This document shows positions 41,484-60,864 of a DNA stretch of 64,000 nt, piece after piece. A program made the position numbers and the translations under genes. Position 1 is the stretch's first letter, and each line of letters starts with the position of its first letter. The notes beneath the pieces were generated by a model that worked only from the letters and a program-made list of their open reading frames with translations, was not told the origin of the DNA and made no database searches. This DNA is from Fratercula arctica (lineage: Eukaryota > Chordata > Aves > Charadriiformes > Alcidae), in contig CANTUZ010000027.1 of NCBI GenBank assembly GCA_947846985.1, positions 5,816,740-5,880,739 of the forward strand, read 5' to 3'.

Positions 41484-41777
41484 TGCTCGTATGGCAGTGT
41501 ATACAGTTCACCAAGTAACTATTATTCCTCTGGCAAGGACAAGCGCAGCGTCTCCTGCGTTTGCAATTCCTCCCCCACTTGTAGCCACTGAGCCAAATCG
41601 TAGGACCACCCTTCAGGGAACCATAAGCAATAATCACGTATCCATCCAAGCAAAAAATTTCCGAGTCAAATACTCATTCGCATCCTATGAACCCATCTCC
41701 GCTTCTTCTAGCATAGTACAAATCCATCTCCTCACTTTCTGTTCTTTAACACTATCTCCCTTTTCTGATACATTACA

Positions 41778-42587
41778 CTATTGCGTATCCCCAGACTCGT
41801 CCGCTGCCATTTCAGACGGATCACCCGTTCCCGGACTCCCACACACCCTCTCCTCAACCGCCTGCAAACCCTCCTTGATAACCTCATGAGCCTTTTTATA
41901 AGCAGCCCGTATCACGCCCGCTTTCAAACCCTTATCAAGTCTCTGCATTTCCGCGAGCAATTGCTGCATAGTGTTCTGTTGTTCGTGGAGAGCGTCACGG
42001 AGCTCCGCAGTATCTTTAGGTGGATAGATGGTTTTCGGACGAACGTCCTCGGAGGATGATGATGTTTCCATAGGCTGAGAAGAGTCGGGGGGAACCTGTG
42101 TGGATGACTCCGGTAGACCAGAGTACGGTGGAGCGGTCGGTTGCGGAGGCGTGAGAGGTGGCGGCGAAAATGTCCATTTGTCAGACGCCCCCCAGAACTC
42201 CTTTTCTGACTGCTTTATTACAGGAAATGCATTGGAGGACGAACTGTTTCCCTCTTCCCCAGCTGCATCTAACACCCTCCGGGCTGCAGCGGCAATAACA
42301 GCTGATCCATGCATGCCTGCAGTCAGTCCCTTCACCTGTCGATAAGTGCCTGCCAGGTTCCAGGCTTCCTTATTCTCTGACTGCACTGCTTCCCACATTT
42401 CCACTCCAATTCGAGTCCATGTTGAAAGGTCAAAAAACTGAGTCGGATCTCTGAGCAATCCTCATCGTCGGCACCAAGATAGTTGTTCCAGTAAAGCACT
42501 CTCACTAAGGTTTTCCCTGGCATTTTTTGCCAGCTGCAGCAAACTTTGTACCGCTGCCTTTTCCACGGCTGATACAGCTGAACCCAT
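41778..42587 (-). pseudogene. gag: gag ORF b, unit 2
   Basis: Identical to unit 1, with the same internal TGA (42462-42464). Confidence 0.7.
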
Positions 42588-42588
42588 A

Positions 42589-42870
42589 CTACCGTTCCCA
42601 CTCTAGGTGGCTCCCACTTCCCGTGGGGTCGCGGATCCGCTCCTGCCTCTCTCGGGCAGCCCGGCTTACTTCATCCCACAACACTGCCCCTATTTTAGCC
42701 CACGTATCCTGGGCGAAGGCAGCCGCCACCGTGGGAAAAAGCCCCTTGTCTCTTGCCCATACTAAAAGTGACTTCAAAGAGGCAGAATCATATTTTAATC
42801 CTCTCATAGAGAGCATATGTTGGAGGAGCTTAACTACAGCCTCTTCTTCTTTTGAGGTTGCAGACCCCAT
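42589..42870 (-). CDS. gag: gag ORF a, unit 2
   Basis: Identical to unit 1. It follows the outermost 5' LTR (43047-43419) and its primer-binding site, so it is the first ORF of the transcript expected from that LTR. Confidence 0.7.
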   Translation of the reverse strand: MGSATSKEEEAVVKLLQHMLSMRGLKYDSASLKSLLVWARDKGLFPTVAAAFAQDTWAKIGAVLWDEVSRAARERQERIRDPTGSGSHLEWER

Positions 42871-43026
42871 CTCCGCCTGCCTGATCAGAGCAGGATTTCC
42901 CTTTTTTGATGCGCTAGCGTCTTCCCGAGTGCCGGGGCAGCACTCACCTTTCGACCGCTTCTTCCGCCCCCTCCGATTGCCGGCTGGATTTCTGGGTAGA
43001 TGCAGTCCCAAAAAACCGATCTGAGG

Positions 43027-43044
43027 GTCCCTGTTCGGGCGCCA
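43027..43044 (-). promoter_or_regulatory. ERV primer-binding site, unit 2
   Basis: Second copy of the lysine-tRNA site, two bases from the LTR end at 43047. Confidence 0.92.
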
Positions 43045-43046
43045 CT

Positions 43047-43419
43047 TGTTGACGCGGAAGGCTCGAGCAATAACATGCAGACCAATGTGATCAGGTTAAT
43101 GCCACTTTATTCAACCTAAGTGTTACATTTATAGTATTATGATTTCTGTTCACGCGCTCTAACTCCTACTAATTGGCTGCATGTTATCCTCACGAGCTGT
43201 CCACGCGCTTAATTCTTTCTTGTCATTGGTCGACCTTTCTTGACGTATGATGTTTTCAATTCCTTTGTTACACTTCTTTCTGGTCAGCACCTCCTTATCT
43301 CATGTCCGACAGTAACCTTTCTTAAACTCATGTCAAGGCAGGCCTACACAGCTGCTACCAACTCCTTAGTGCTTGGAGTGTTCATAGGGTGACCTCGTTG
43401 TATTAGAAATCCTTCCACA
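43047..43419 (-). repeat. ERV LTR, copy 3 (outer 5' LTR)
   Basis: Matches the other two LTRs apart from one base seen by eye: TTCAATTCCTTTG here against TTCAATTCCCTTG in the others. After its end the sequence leaves the element (CGTAATAAC), which fixes the LTR length at 373 bp. Confidence 0.9.
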
Positions 43420-43425
43420 CGTAAT

Positions 43426-44205
43426 AACATTTGACTTTTATACAGCTGAGAGGAAACAGGTCTGGACAAAGCCAGTAAAAGTGGAAATTCCAACATTTGG
43501 TATTTTAATAACAAATTCTATTTTTGAGAAAAGAAGGAAAACTATAAACTATGGACCTGGAGATAAAAATGGGTTCTGACAAACACGGGTAACTGAGAAC
43601 AGAACTCAGGTGGATTTTAATATCAGAAACATCAGTGTAGATCACAATTTCAATAGGTAAGAACAAAATAACCATATATGGTGCATGTTCTTAATAAGGT
43701 TGCAGCTGATTTTCTCAAAAAAGGGATGAATAAAATCTTTTCAATCACAAGTGTGTTTTTTTTAAAAAACATCTTTTAAACATAACTATATTAACACAGC
43801 TTTAAGAGACAAACTTTCTTCTTCCTCCCCCTAGCCCAAATTAAGAAGGTTGTTGGGAATGTGGGGGCTGATAGTGAAAATTACACTTAGCTATAATAAA
43901 ATTTCACCGATTAAATCAGGGAGAATCATCCTTCCCTTCATATGAACATAAATATGTTCTTTTTGTGGAGAGTGAAAAAGAAACAAGGAGCAGCCACTGC
44001 ATTATGCTCAAGGATTTCTATTCCTTCTTCTATTGCATCCATAGGTCAATAAAAGTAGGCACCCTTGATCCTTCCCTACCACCATGCATGCTTGGGAATT
44101 TCAAATGCCCTGACATTTTGCATATGGGAAATGCAGCAAAGCGCAAGTCCTTGAAGAGATTCAAATCTGTATCCTACTATTTTATTACAAATGTTTCATT
44201 GTTCT
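43426..44205. other. Non-coding DNA to the right of the ERV, probably avian
   Basis: AT-rich, without a convincing ORF or RNA gene. A short ORF (43965-44240) has no protein-like features. Confidence 0.6.
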
Positions 44206-44400
44206 TTATGGTGTACTGGGTCTGGATGGGATGGAGTTAATTTACTTCAAAGCATCCGGTATAGTGCTGTGTTTTGGATTTGTGACTACAACAGTGTTGA
44301 TAATACACCAGTGTTCTGGCTATTGCTGAGCAGTGCTTGCACAGCAACTCAAGCTTTTTCTTTTTCCCCCTGTTGTGGTTTGGGCTGGATTGGCCAATGA
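44206..44400 (+). repeat. ERVL-like LTR fragment of bird type
   Basis: Contains GGGATGGAGTTAATTTACTTC, GGTATAGTGCTGTGTTTTGG and a GTTGATAATACACCAGTGTT stretch. These are familiar from the abundant avian ERVL (TguERVL-type) LTRs. It ends in CCTGTTGTGGTTTGGGCTGG, which may be the start of another LTR. This is the main evidence that this contig is avian. Confidence 0.6.
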
Positions 44401-44559
44401 GAATGACAGATGCTCTCCCCCACCTCTCGCTCTGATGTTAGGAAGGAGAGACATAAAGAGATTTATGAGTATAGAAGGAACTACACTAACGAAATATCAA
44501 TCATAAAATAAAAAGAAAATAATGAACTAGATACAATATATACAAAACCATATCAAGCT

Positions 44560-45091
44560 CCCAGGATGACAATCACATCACCAGCAGGCACTGGGGAAGT
44601 CCCAGACTGGACTCAGCGAAGGATGGGAACTGGATTCCAGATTTGGAGTCAGGAATGCTTGGATTGGGATCGAGGGTGGACGAACAGAGTCCTTCTCGGA
44701 TGCCAGCCATTGAAGAAAGAGGGTCGACCCTTTGATCCCTCAGCTTTTATACTGAGCACGATGCACATGGGATGGAATACACTGTTGGTCAGTTTTAGGT
44801 CACCTGTCCAGTCCGTTCCTCCCCGCAGGTGCAACCCCTCTACGCTTTTCCGCTTCTGACCCTCCAATGGGGCAAATAACGAAATTAGCTGACCTTGGTT
44901 GTTATAGCAATAAGTATAAGCAAGAGCCTCTCTGCATACCATCCCTTGGTATTAACTATAAACATTGGTCTTAACACTCTGAGAACAGTTTTCTGCATAA
45001 TATGCTGTTAATTTCAGAGAGTCAGAAGAGGCCTAGCTAAGAAGTAAAATTACTGAACAGAAAGTTGGTTCTGTTTTACCTCAAACCAGAA
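44560..45091. repeat. Second ERVL-like LTR segment, cut by gap
   Basis: Contains CCCTCAGCTTTTATACTGAG, GGGATGGAATACACTGTTGG and GGTCACCTGTCC, which recur in bird ERVL LTRs. The segment runs into the gap. Orientation and subfamily were not determined. The interval 44401-44559 holds AT-rich sequence without features. Confidence 0.55.
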
Positions 45092-45291
45092 NNNNNNNNN
45101 NNNNNNNNNNNNNNNNNNNNNNNNNNNNNNNNNNNNNNNNNNNNNNNNNNNNNNNNNNNNNNNNNNNNNNNNNNNNNNNNNNNNNNNNNNNNNNNNNNNN
45201 NNNNNNNNNNNNNNNNNNNNNNNNNNNNNNNNNNNNNNNNNNNNNNNNNNNNNNNNNNNNNNNNNNNNNNNNNNNNNNNNNNNNNNNNNNN
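45092..45291. other. Assembly gap of 200 N
   Basis: Exactly 200 N between AT-rich avian repeats and extremely GC-rich gene sequence. Confidence 0.99.
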
Positions 45292-45902
45292 CCCCACCCA
45301 TGGGTGCCCCCCACCCAAATCGGGGACCCCCCACCCAAATCGGGGACCCCCCCCCACCCCTGGGTGCAGCCCCGAAATCCCGGGATTTCACCCCAAAACC
45401 TGCCCCCCCCCCAATCCCCTGCCCATTTCCCCAATGCTGAGAGACACGGGGCTCCCCCGGGTCCTAGTGCCCGGCCATGGTTCCCCCGGGTCCTAGTGCC
45501 CTCCCCACCCATATCAGGAACCCCACCCAAATCGGGGACCCCCCACCCAAATCGGGGACCCCCCCCCACCCCTGGGTGCGCCCCCGAAATCCCGGGATTT
45601 CACCCCAAAACCTGCCCCCCCCCCCCGAATCCCCTGCCCATTTCCCCAATGCTGAGAGACACGGGGCTCCCCCGGGTCCTAGTGCCCGGCCATGGTTCCC
45701 CCGGGTCCTAATGCCCTCCCCACCCATATCAGGAACCCCACCCAAGTCGGGGACCCCCCACCCAAATCGGGGACCGACCCCCCACCCCTGGGTGCAGCCC
45801 CGAAATCCCGGGATTTCACCCCAAAACCTGCCCCCCCCCCCCCCGCCAACCCCCTGCCCGTTTCCCCAATGCTGAGAGACACGGGGCTCCCCCGGGTCCT
45901 AG

Positions 45903-55056
<9,154 letters not shown>

Positions 55057-55107
55057 TGAACGCCGCCCCTCCCCCCCCCCCCTCCCCCCCTTAATTAATT
55101 AATTATA

Positions 55108-55113
55108 AATAAA
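55108..55113 (+). terminator. PPP2R1A polyadenylation signal
   Basis: AATAAA in the TTAATTAATTAATTATAAATAAACG stretch, the only AT-rich island in the neighbourhood, 101 bp after the stop. The 3' UTR is therefore only about 120 bp. Confidence 0.85.
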
Positions 55114-55235
55114 CGAACCGCCCCGACGGCTCCGCCTCTTCTTTGGGGGGGGGAACACGGGAATTCGGCCCCCCCCCCCCCCCCCCGCCGCTTTTAAAAG
55201 GGGTGTCTGGCCCTTTAAATCCTCCCCCCCGCCGC

Positions 55236-55435
55236 CGTAAGCCCCGCCCCCTCCGCCGCAGACCACGCCCCCTCCGGGAAACCCGCGCTCCCGGGAAGCC
55301 CCGCCCCCTCCGCCGCAGACCACGCCCCCTCCGGGAAACCCGCGCTCCGGGGAAGCCCCGCCCCCTCCGCCGCAGACCACGCCCCCTCCGGGAAAGCCGC
55401 GCTCACGAGAAGCCCCGCCCTCACAGGCCCACACC
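55236..55435. repeat. 57-bp tandem repeat with GC/CACC boxes
   Basis: GCAGACCACGCCCCCTCCGG units with landmark GACCACGCC at 55261, 55318 and 55375 (57-bp steps) and a partial fourth. Each unit holds two GCCCCGCCCCC/CCACGCCCC boxes of the kind bound by SP/KLF factors. Located between PPP2R1A and the SMG9 promoter. Confidence 0.85.
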
Positions 55436-55490
55436 ACGCCCCCTCCGCGAAGAAGCCACGCCCACAGAGCCAGAGGCCCCGCCCCCTCCG

Positions 55491-55551
55491 CGCATGCGCG
55501 CTCCTTCCCCCCGCCCCCCCCTGCGCATGCGCACGCGTCGCCGCCGGAAGT
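55491..55551 (+). promoter_or_regulatory. Probable SMG9 core promoter (NRF1 and ETS sites)
   Basis: CGCATGCGC at 55491-55499 and TGCGCATGCGCA at 55522-55533 are NRF1-type sites; CCGGAAGT at 55544-55551 is an ETS/GABP-type site. This trio is common in TATA-less housekeeping promoters. A possible first exon would end at CGCACAG before GTATCC (55661), with the start codon in the next exon; that is inference. Confidence 0.6.
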
Positions 55552-55671
55552 GGGGGGGGGGAAGGAGGGAGGAGCCGCCGCGCGCGCTGCCAAGTGGCGG
55601 GAAAGGCGCCGGGAGCCGTTGCCGGGGCAACCGCCGCATCACCCCCCCCCCCCCGCACAGGTATCCCTCCG

Positions 55672-56375
55672 CCGGGCCCCTATAGCGCCCCTATAGCGCC
55701 CTATAATCCCCCTCCTCATCCTCTATAGACCCCGCCCGGCCCTTCCGGCTCCCCTATGGATCCTCCCCCGCCTCTTTCGCCCCGCCCACGTTCCCTATAG
55801 CCCTTCCGGTATCCTTCCGCCGGGCCCACAGCCCCCTATACCCCCACCCAAGCCCCTATAGGGCCCTATAACCCCCTCCTCGTCCCTTATAGACCCTCCC
55901 CCCGTCCCCTATAGCCCTTCTGGTATCCCTCCGCCGGGCCTACAATCCCCCCCCAATCTCCTATAGACCTTCCCGTATCCTTCCGCCGGGCCTATAGGCC
56001 CCTATACACCTCCCCAAGGCCCCTGTAGCCCCCTATAGACCCCTGGGCCGTCCTATAGCTCCTCCGCTATCCCTCCGCTGGGCCTATAGTCCCTTATGCC
56101 CCCCCCCCCAGGCTCCTATAGCCCCCTATAGCCCCTCCCCCTGCCCTTAGTGTCCCCTATAGCCCCCTATATACCCCCCCAAGACCCCTATAGGCCCGTA
56201 TACGGCCCCCATAGCCCCCTATAGCCCATCCCCAGCCTCCTACAGCCCCCTCCCGTACCCCTCCGCCCCCCCGGGGACTACTTTTCCTTAAAGAAATCGG
56301 CCCCTGTAGCCCCCCCCCGCCCCCTATAGCCCCCCCCCGCCCCCTATAGGTCCCCTATAGGTCCCCTATAGGTCT
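55672..56375. repeat. CCCCTATAG repeat array upstream of SMG9
   Basis: About 0.7 kb in which CCCTATAG(C/G/A) recurs every 8-25 bases, mixed with a longer unit TCCCTCCGCCGGGCC(T/C)ATAG. It lies between the putative promoter and the SMG9 start codon, so it is either 5' UTR or first intron. Confidence 0.85.
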
Positions 56376-56396
56376 CGCCCCCCCCCGGAGCGGCCG

Positions 56397-56477
56397 ATGT
56401 CGGACTCGGGGCAGAGCCCGGCCCCGGGCGGGCGGCGCCGCTGGGCCCGCGAGAAGGAACCGGAAGTGGAGCGACGG
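56397..56477 (+). CDS. SMG9: SMG9 exon with start codon
   Basis: 27 codons ending ERR before GTGGGC. GGAGCGGCCGATGT is the start context. The following intron (56478-57100) is filled with GGGCGTGGCTAGA/GGGCGGGGCTAG units. Confidence 0.88.
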
Positions 56478-58495
56478 GTGGGCGGGGCTTCCGCCGCGCG
56501 CGGGGGGGGGGCCGTGGTTTACGCGGAGGGTGGGCGGGGCTTGCGCGGGGGGGGGGGAGGGGGGGAGTCGGCGCGGGGCGAGGGGGCGGGGCTTGAGGGG
56601 GTGTGGGCGGGGCTTGGCGAAGGGGGCGGGGCTTAGCGCCGGGGGGGGCGGGGGGCGAGGGCGGCGGCGGGGGGGGCGTGACCAGGGCGCGGGGGGGGGC
56701 GTGGCTAGAGGAGGGTGGGCGGGGCTAGAAGCGCGGGGGCGTGGCTAGGAGCGCAGCGGGCGGGGCTAGAGCGGGGTGGGCGGGGCTAGAGGCGCGATGG
56801 GCGTGGCCAAGTCGCGCTGTGGGCGGGGCTAGAGGGGATGGGCGTGGCTAGAAGCGGGGGGCGTGGCTAGCGTGGGGGGCGGGGCTAAAGGGGGGTGGGC
56901 GTGGCTAGCGGGGGGGTGGGCGTGGTTAGAGGGGGTGGGCGGGGCCTCAGGGTGTCCATAGAGTGCAAAGGGGGGGGGGGGGGGGAGGCTCGAGGGGCGT
57001 GGCCACGCGGGTGGGCGTGACCTGAGGGGCGTGGCCACGCGGGTGGGCGTGTCCAGAGGGGTGTGTCCTGCACTGACCACGCCCCCCCCCCCTTGCACAG
57101 GAGGGGGGAGGGGAGGAGGCGGGGGGGCTGCTGCCGAAGACCCCCATCATCCTGGCCAAGCCCCCCGGGGAGAGGGTGAGGGGGGCGGGGGGGGGGGGGG
57201 GGGATGGGGGGGGGGGGACGGACGGACACACCCCTGGGTCCCCCCAGGGTGGGGGAGGGGCCACTTTGGGGGGGGGGGGGGGGTTGGGGGCAATTTTGGG
57301 GGGGGGGGGAGGGGGCACTTGGGGGGCAATTTGGGGGGGGGGTTGGGGGCCATTTGGTGTGTTCGGGGGCAATTGGGGGGGGGGGGGGTTTGGCGTCAAT
57401 TTTGGGGGGGGGGAGGGGGCACTTTTGGGGGGGTTGGGGGCAATTTTGGGGGGGGGGGGGGGCCCTTGGGGGTCAATTTGGGGGGAGTTTGGGGGCGATT
57501 TGCGGGGGGGGGGGGGAGGAGCCAATTTTGGGGTTTGGGGGCAATTTGGGGGAGGGGGAGGGGTCACTTTTAAGAAGGGAGGGGGCACTTTGGGGGGGGC
57601 GCCCCCCCCTTTCTGAGGCCCCGCCCCCTTTGTGACGTCACTTCCTTTCCCCCCCCCCCCCCAGCCGCCATCGAAGGCGGGTCCCGGCCCGGCCCCGCCC
57701 CCCCCCGCCCCCCCCATTGTGCTGATGAAGGCGCGGGGGGGGGGCGGGGAGGAGGGGGGAGGGGGAGGGGCGGGGCGCGGCGGGGGCGGGGCCGCAGGAG
57801 GAGGAGGAGGAGGAGGAGGAGGGGGCGTGGCCGGCGGAGGGGAGGGGCCGTCGCTGGCCCCGCCCCGCGAGAGGGAAGGGCCCCGCCCCACCCAGCCCGT
57901 CTACCAATTGCACGGCAGGGGGCTGCCCCCCCCCGGCGGGCTCGACCGTGAGTGGGCGGGGCTAAAGGGAGGGGGCGGGGCCAAGGGGGAAGGGGGGGCG
58001 TGGTTAAAGGGAGAGGGGGGCGCGGCCTCCAGGAGAAGGGGGCGTGGTCAAGGCAAGGGGGAGGGGTTATCGAGGGGGGGCGTGGCTAAAGGGGAGGCGG
58101 GGCGTGAAGGGGGCGGGGCTTAAAGGGGGGGACGGAGGGGCGTGGCTAAAGGGGAAGGGGCGGGGCTAAGGGGGCGTGGCGAGAGGGAGGAGGCGGAGCT
58201 TCCAGGGGAGGGGGCGTGGCCAAAGGCGGCACGGGGGCTTCGGGGAGGCGTGGCCACGGCACGGGGGGGGGCGTGGTCTGGTGAAGGGGGTGGGGCTTAG
58301 GGCTCCCCTCTAAGGGGGGGTGGGGGGGCGGGGTTTGGGGGGAGGGGGCGTGGCCAAGGAAGGGCGTGGCCCCCCCTCAAGCCCCGCCCCCCCCCAGCGG
58401 TGGCGGGTCAGGCCCGGCTGGCGGCCCCCGAGAAGATGAAAACCAGTATCAAACTGGTGGACGAGCAGATGAACTGGTGCGACAGCGCCCTGGAG
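56397..58495 (+). CDS. SMG9: SMG9, nonsense-mediated decay factor, first four coding exons
   Basis: SMG9 binds SMG8 and the SMG1 kinase and restrains it; the complex phosphorylates UPF1 during nonsense-mediated mRNA decay. Exons: 56397-56477, 57101-57175, 57665-57947 and 58398-58495, all with GT-AG and matching phases (0, 0, 1, 0). Conserved points: an MSDSGQSP-type start with an RRRW patch, LPKTPIILAKPPGER, PPIVLMK, GPRPTQPVYQLHGRG, then MKTSIKLVDEQMNWCDSALE just before the GTPase-like domain, which lies past the gap. The N-terminus is intrinsically disordered. Exon 3 has a large glycine-rich expansion not expected from mammalian SMG9. Same strand as PPP2R1A, start 1390 bp after its stop. 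Confidence 0.94.
56478..57100. repeat. SMG9 intron 1 minisatellite G(T/G)GG(C/T)GGGGCTAGA
   Basis: Units of about 15-25 bp, GGGCGTGGCTAG and GGGCGGGGCTAGAG, then a doubled GGGCGTGGCCACGCGGGTGG. The acceptor is CCTTGCACAG at 57091-57100. Confidence 0.88.
57101..57175 (+). CDS. SMG9: SMG9 second coding exon
   Basis: 75 nt, phase 0 on both sides, encoding EGGGEEAGGLLP and the conserved KTPIILAKPPGER. Donor GTGAGG. Confidence 0.92.
57176..57664. repeat. SMG9 intron 2, G-run minisatellite
   Basis: GGGGGCAATTTTGGGGGGGG and GGGGGCACTTTGGGGG units with G-runs of up to 15. No coding potential; glycine-rich open frames are compositional. Ends CCCCCCCCCAG at 57664. Confidence 0.88.
57665..57947 (+). 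CDS. SMG9: SMG9 third coding exon with glycine-rich expansion
   Basis: 283 nt. Conserved ends (PPIVLMKAR at the start, REREGPRPTQPVYQLHGRG at the finish) flank about 40 residues made of G, E and A, including a (GGA)8 run near 57799-57822. The frame stays open through this tract, and exon boundaries and phase are right, so it is real coding sequence with a repeat insertion. Confidence 0.9.
57948..58397. repeat. SMG9 intron 3 minisatellite GGGGCGTGGCTAAAGG
   Basis: GGGGCGTGGCTAAAGGGGAGG-like units, related to the intron 1 units (GTGGCTA core). Acceptor CCCCCCCAG at 58397. Confidence 0.85.
58398..58495 (+). CDS. SMG9: SMG9 fourth coding exon
   Basis: 98 nt encoding VAGQARLAAPEKMKTSIKLV and DEQMNWCDSALE, the most conserved stretch of the N-terminal half. 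Donor GTAGGG; the next exon is beyond the gap. Confidence 0.94.
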
Positions 58496-58800
58496 GTAGG
58501 GGAGGGGGGGGGGGGGGGGGGGGGGGCTTGGGGGGCAGCTATGGGGCAGGGGCTTGGGGGGCTGGGACCCCTATGGGTGGGGGAGGGGAGGGGCTCCGGG
58601 GGGGGGGGGGGGAGGGGTGTGGGGTGTGTTCCGGATGCCTGGGGGGGGTGGTTGGGGGGCGGTTATGGGGCTGGGAGGGGCAGTTATGGGGCTGGGGGAG
58701 GTGGTTATGGGGCTGGGAGGGGCAGTTATGGGGCTGGGGGGGTGGTTATGGGGCTGGGGGGGGCAGTTATGGGGCTGGGGGGGTGGTTATGGGGCTGGGG
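58496..58800. repeat. SMG9 intron 4 start, GGGGCTGGGAGGGGCAGTTAT repeat
   Basis: Units of about 28 bp, GGTTATGGGGCTGGG(A/G)GGGG, run into the gap. Gap closure would need to reach the following SMG9 exons, so the telomere after the gap is not their true neighbour. Confidence 0.85.
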
Positions 58801-59000
58801 NNNNNNNNNNNNNNNNNNNNNNNNNNNNNNNNNNNNNNNNNNNNNNNNNNNNNNNNNNNNNNNNNNNNNNNNNNNNNNNNNNNNNNNNNNNNNNNNNNNN
58901 NNNNNNNNNNNNNNNNNNNNNNNNNNNNNNNNNNNNNNNNNNNNNNNNNNNNNNNNNNNNNNNNNNNNNNNNNNNNNNNNNNNNNNNNNNNNNNNNNNNN
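58801..59000. other. Assembly gap of 200 N
   Basis: Exactly 200 N between the SMG9 intron and a telomere array. Confidence 0.99.
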
Positions 59001-60762
59001 AACCCTAACCCTAACCCTAACCCTAACCCTAACCCTAACCCTAACCCTAACCCTAACCCTACCCTAACCCTAACCCTAACCCTAACCCTAACCCTAACCC
59101 TAACCCTAACCCTAACCCTAACCCTAACCCTAACCCTAACCCTAACCCTAACCCTAACCCTAACCCTAACCCTAACCCTAACCCTAACCCTAACCCTAAC
59201 CCTAACCCTAACCCTAACCCTAACCCTAACCTAACCCTAACCCTAACCCTAACCCTAACCCTAACCCTAACCCTAACCCTAACCCTAACCCTAACCCTAA
59301 CCCTAACCCTAACCCTAACCCTAACCCTAACCCTAACCCTAACCCTAACCCTAACCCTAACCCTAACCCTAACCCTAACCCTAACCCTAACCCTAACCCT
59401 AACCCTAACCCTAACCCTAACCCTAACCCTAACCCTAACCTAACCCTAACCCTAACCCTAACCCTAACCCTAACCCTAACCCTAACCCTAACCCTAACCC
59501 TAACCCTAACCCTAACCCTAACCCTAACCCTAACCCTAACCCTAACCCTAACCCTAACCCTAACCCTAACCCTAACCCTAACCCTAACCCTAACCCTAAC
59601 CCTAACCCTAACCCTAACCCTAACCCTAACCCTAACCCTAACCCTAACCCTAACCCTAACCCTAACCCTAACCCTAACCCTAACCCTAACCCTAACCCTA
59701 ACCCTAACCCTAACCCTAACCCTAACCCTAACCCTAACCCTAACCCTAACCCTAACCCTAACCCTAACCCTAACCCTAACCCTAACCCTAACCCTAACCC
59801 TAACCCTAACCCTAACCCTAACCCTAACCCTAACCCTAACCCTAACCCTAACCCTAACCCTAACCCTAACCCTAACCCTAACCCTAACCCTAACCCTAAC
59901 CCTAACCCTAACCCTAACCCTAACCCTAACCCTAACCCTAACCCTAACCCTAACCCTAACCCTAACCCTAACCCTAACCCTAACCCTAACCCTAACCCTA
60001 ACCCTAACCCTAACCCTAACCCTAACCTAACCCTAACCCTAACCCTAACCCTAACCCTAACCCTAACCCTAACCCTAACCCTAACCCTAACCCTAACCCT
60101 AACCCTAACCCTAACCCTAACCCTAACCTAACCCTAACCCTAACCCTAACCCTAACCCTAACCCTAACCCTAACCCTAACCCTAACCCTAACCCTAACCC
60201 TAACCCTAACCCTAACCCTAACCCTAACCCTAACCCTAACCCTAACCCTAACCCTAACCCTAACCCTAACCCTAACCCTAACCCTAACCCTAACCCTAAC
60301 CCTAACCCTAACCCTAACCCTAACCCTAACCCTAACCCTAACCCTAACCCTAACCCTAACCCTAACCCTAACCCTAACCCTAACCCTAACCCTAACCCTA
60401 ACCCTAACCCTAACCCTAACCCTAACCCTAACCCTAACCCTAACCCTAACCCTAACCCTAACCCTAACCCTAACCCTAACCCTAACCCTAACCCTAACCC
60501 TAACCCTAACCCTAACCCTAACCCTAACCCTAACCCTAACCCTAACCCTAACCCTAACCCTAACCCTAACCCTAACCCTAACCCTAACCCTAACCCTAAC
60601 CCTAACCCTAACCCTAACCCTAACCCTAACCCTAACCCTAACCCTAACCCTAACCCTAACCCTAACCCTAACCCTAACCCTAACCCTAACCCTAACCCTA
60701 ACCCTAACCCTAACCCTAACCCTAACCCTAACCCTAACCCTAACCTAACCCTAACCCTAACC

Positions 60763-60803
<41 letters not shown>

Positions 60804-60828
60804 CCCTAACCCTAACCTAACCCTAACC

Positions 60829-60864
<36 letters not shown>
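59001..60864 (+). repeat. Telomere array (CCCTAA)n
   Basis: About 310 vertebrate-type hexamers. Orientation CCCTAA on the plus strand means a chromosome end at the left with its interior to the right. A few CCTAA variants (near 59230, 59438, 60025, 60126, 60744, 60813), a CCCTA (near 59060) and two CCCTAAA (near 60785 and 60850) occur; variants become denser at the right end. Confidence 0.97.

Larger units (their letters stand above)
32161..43419 (-). mobile_element. Tandem class II endogenous retrovirus, LTR-int-LTR-int-LTR
   Basis: Three 373-bp LTRs at 32161, 37604 and 43047 enclose two internal regions. The repeat period is exactly 5443 bp in both steps. Corresponding ORFs of the two units give the same translations, so the copies are identical or nearly so. 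The element runs on the minus strand: primer-binding site, gag remnants, an inserted env/LTR-like segment, integrase remnant, env C-terminus, polypurine tract. The site complementary to lysine tRNA, the integrase type and the six-base target duplication indicate an ERVK-like (beta) group. Protease, capsid and reverse transcriptase are missing, so it cannot be autonomous. The structure is what unequal recombination between LTRs of sister copies would produce. Confidence 0.9.
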
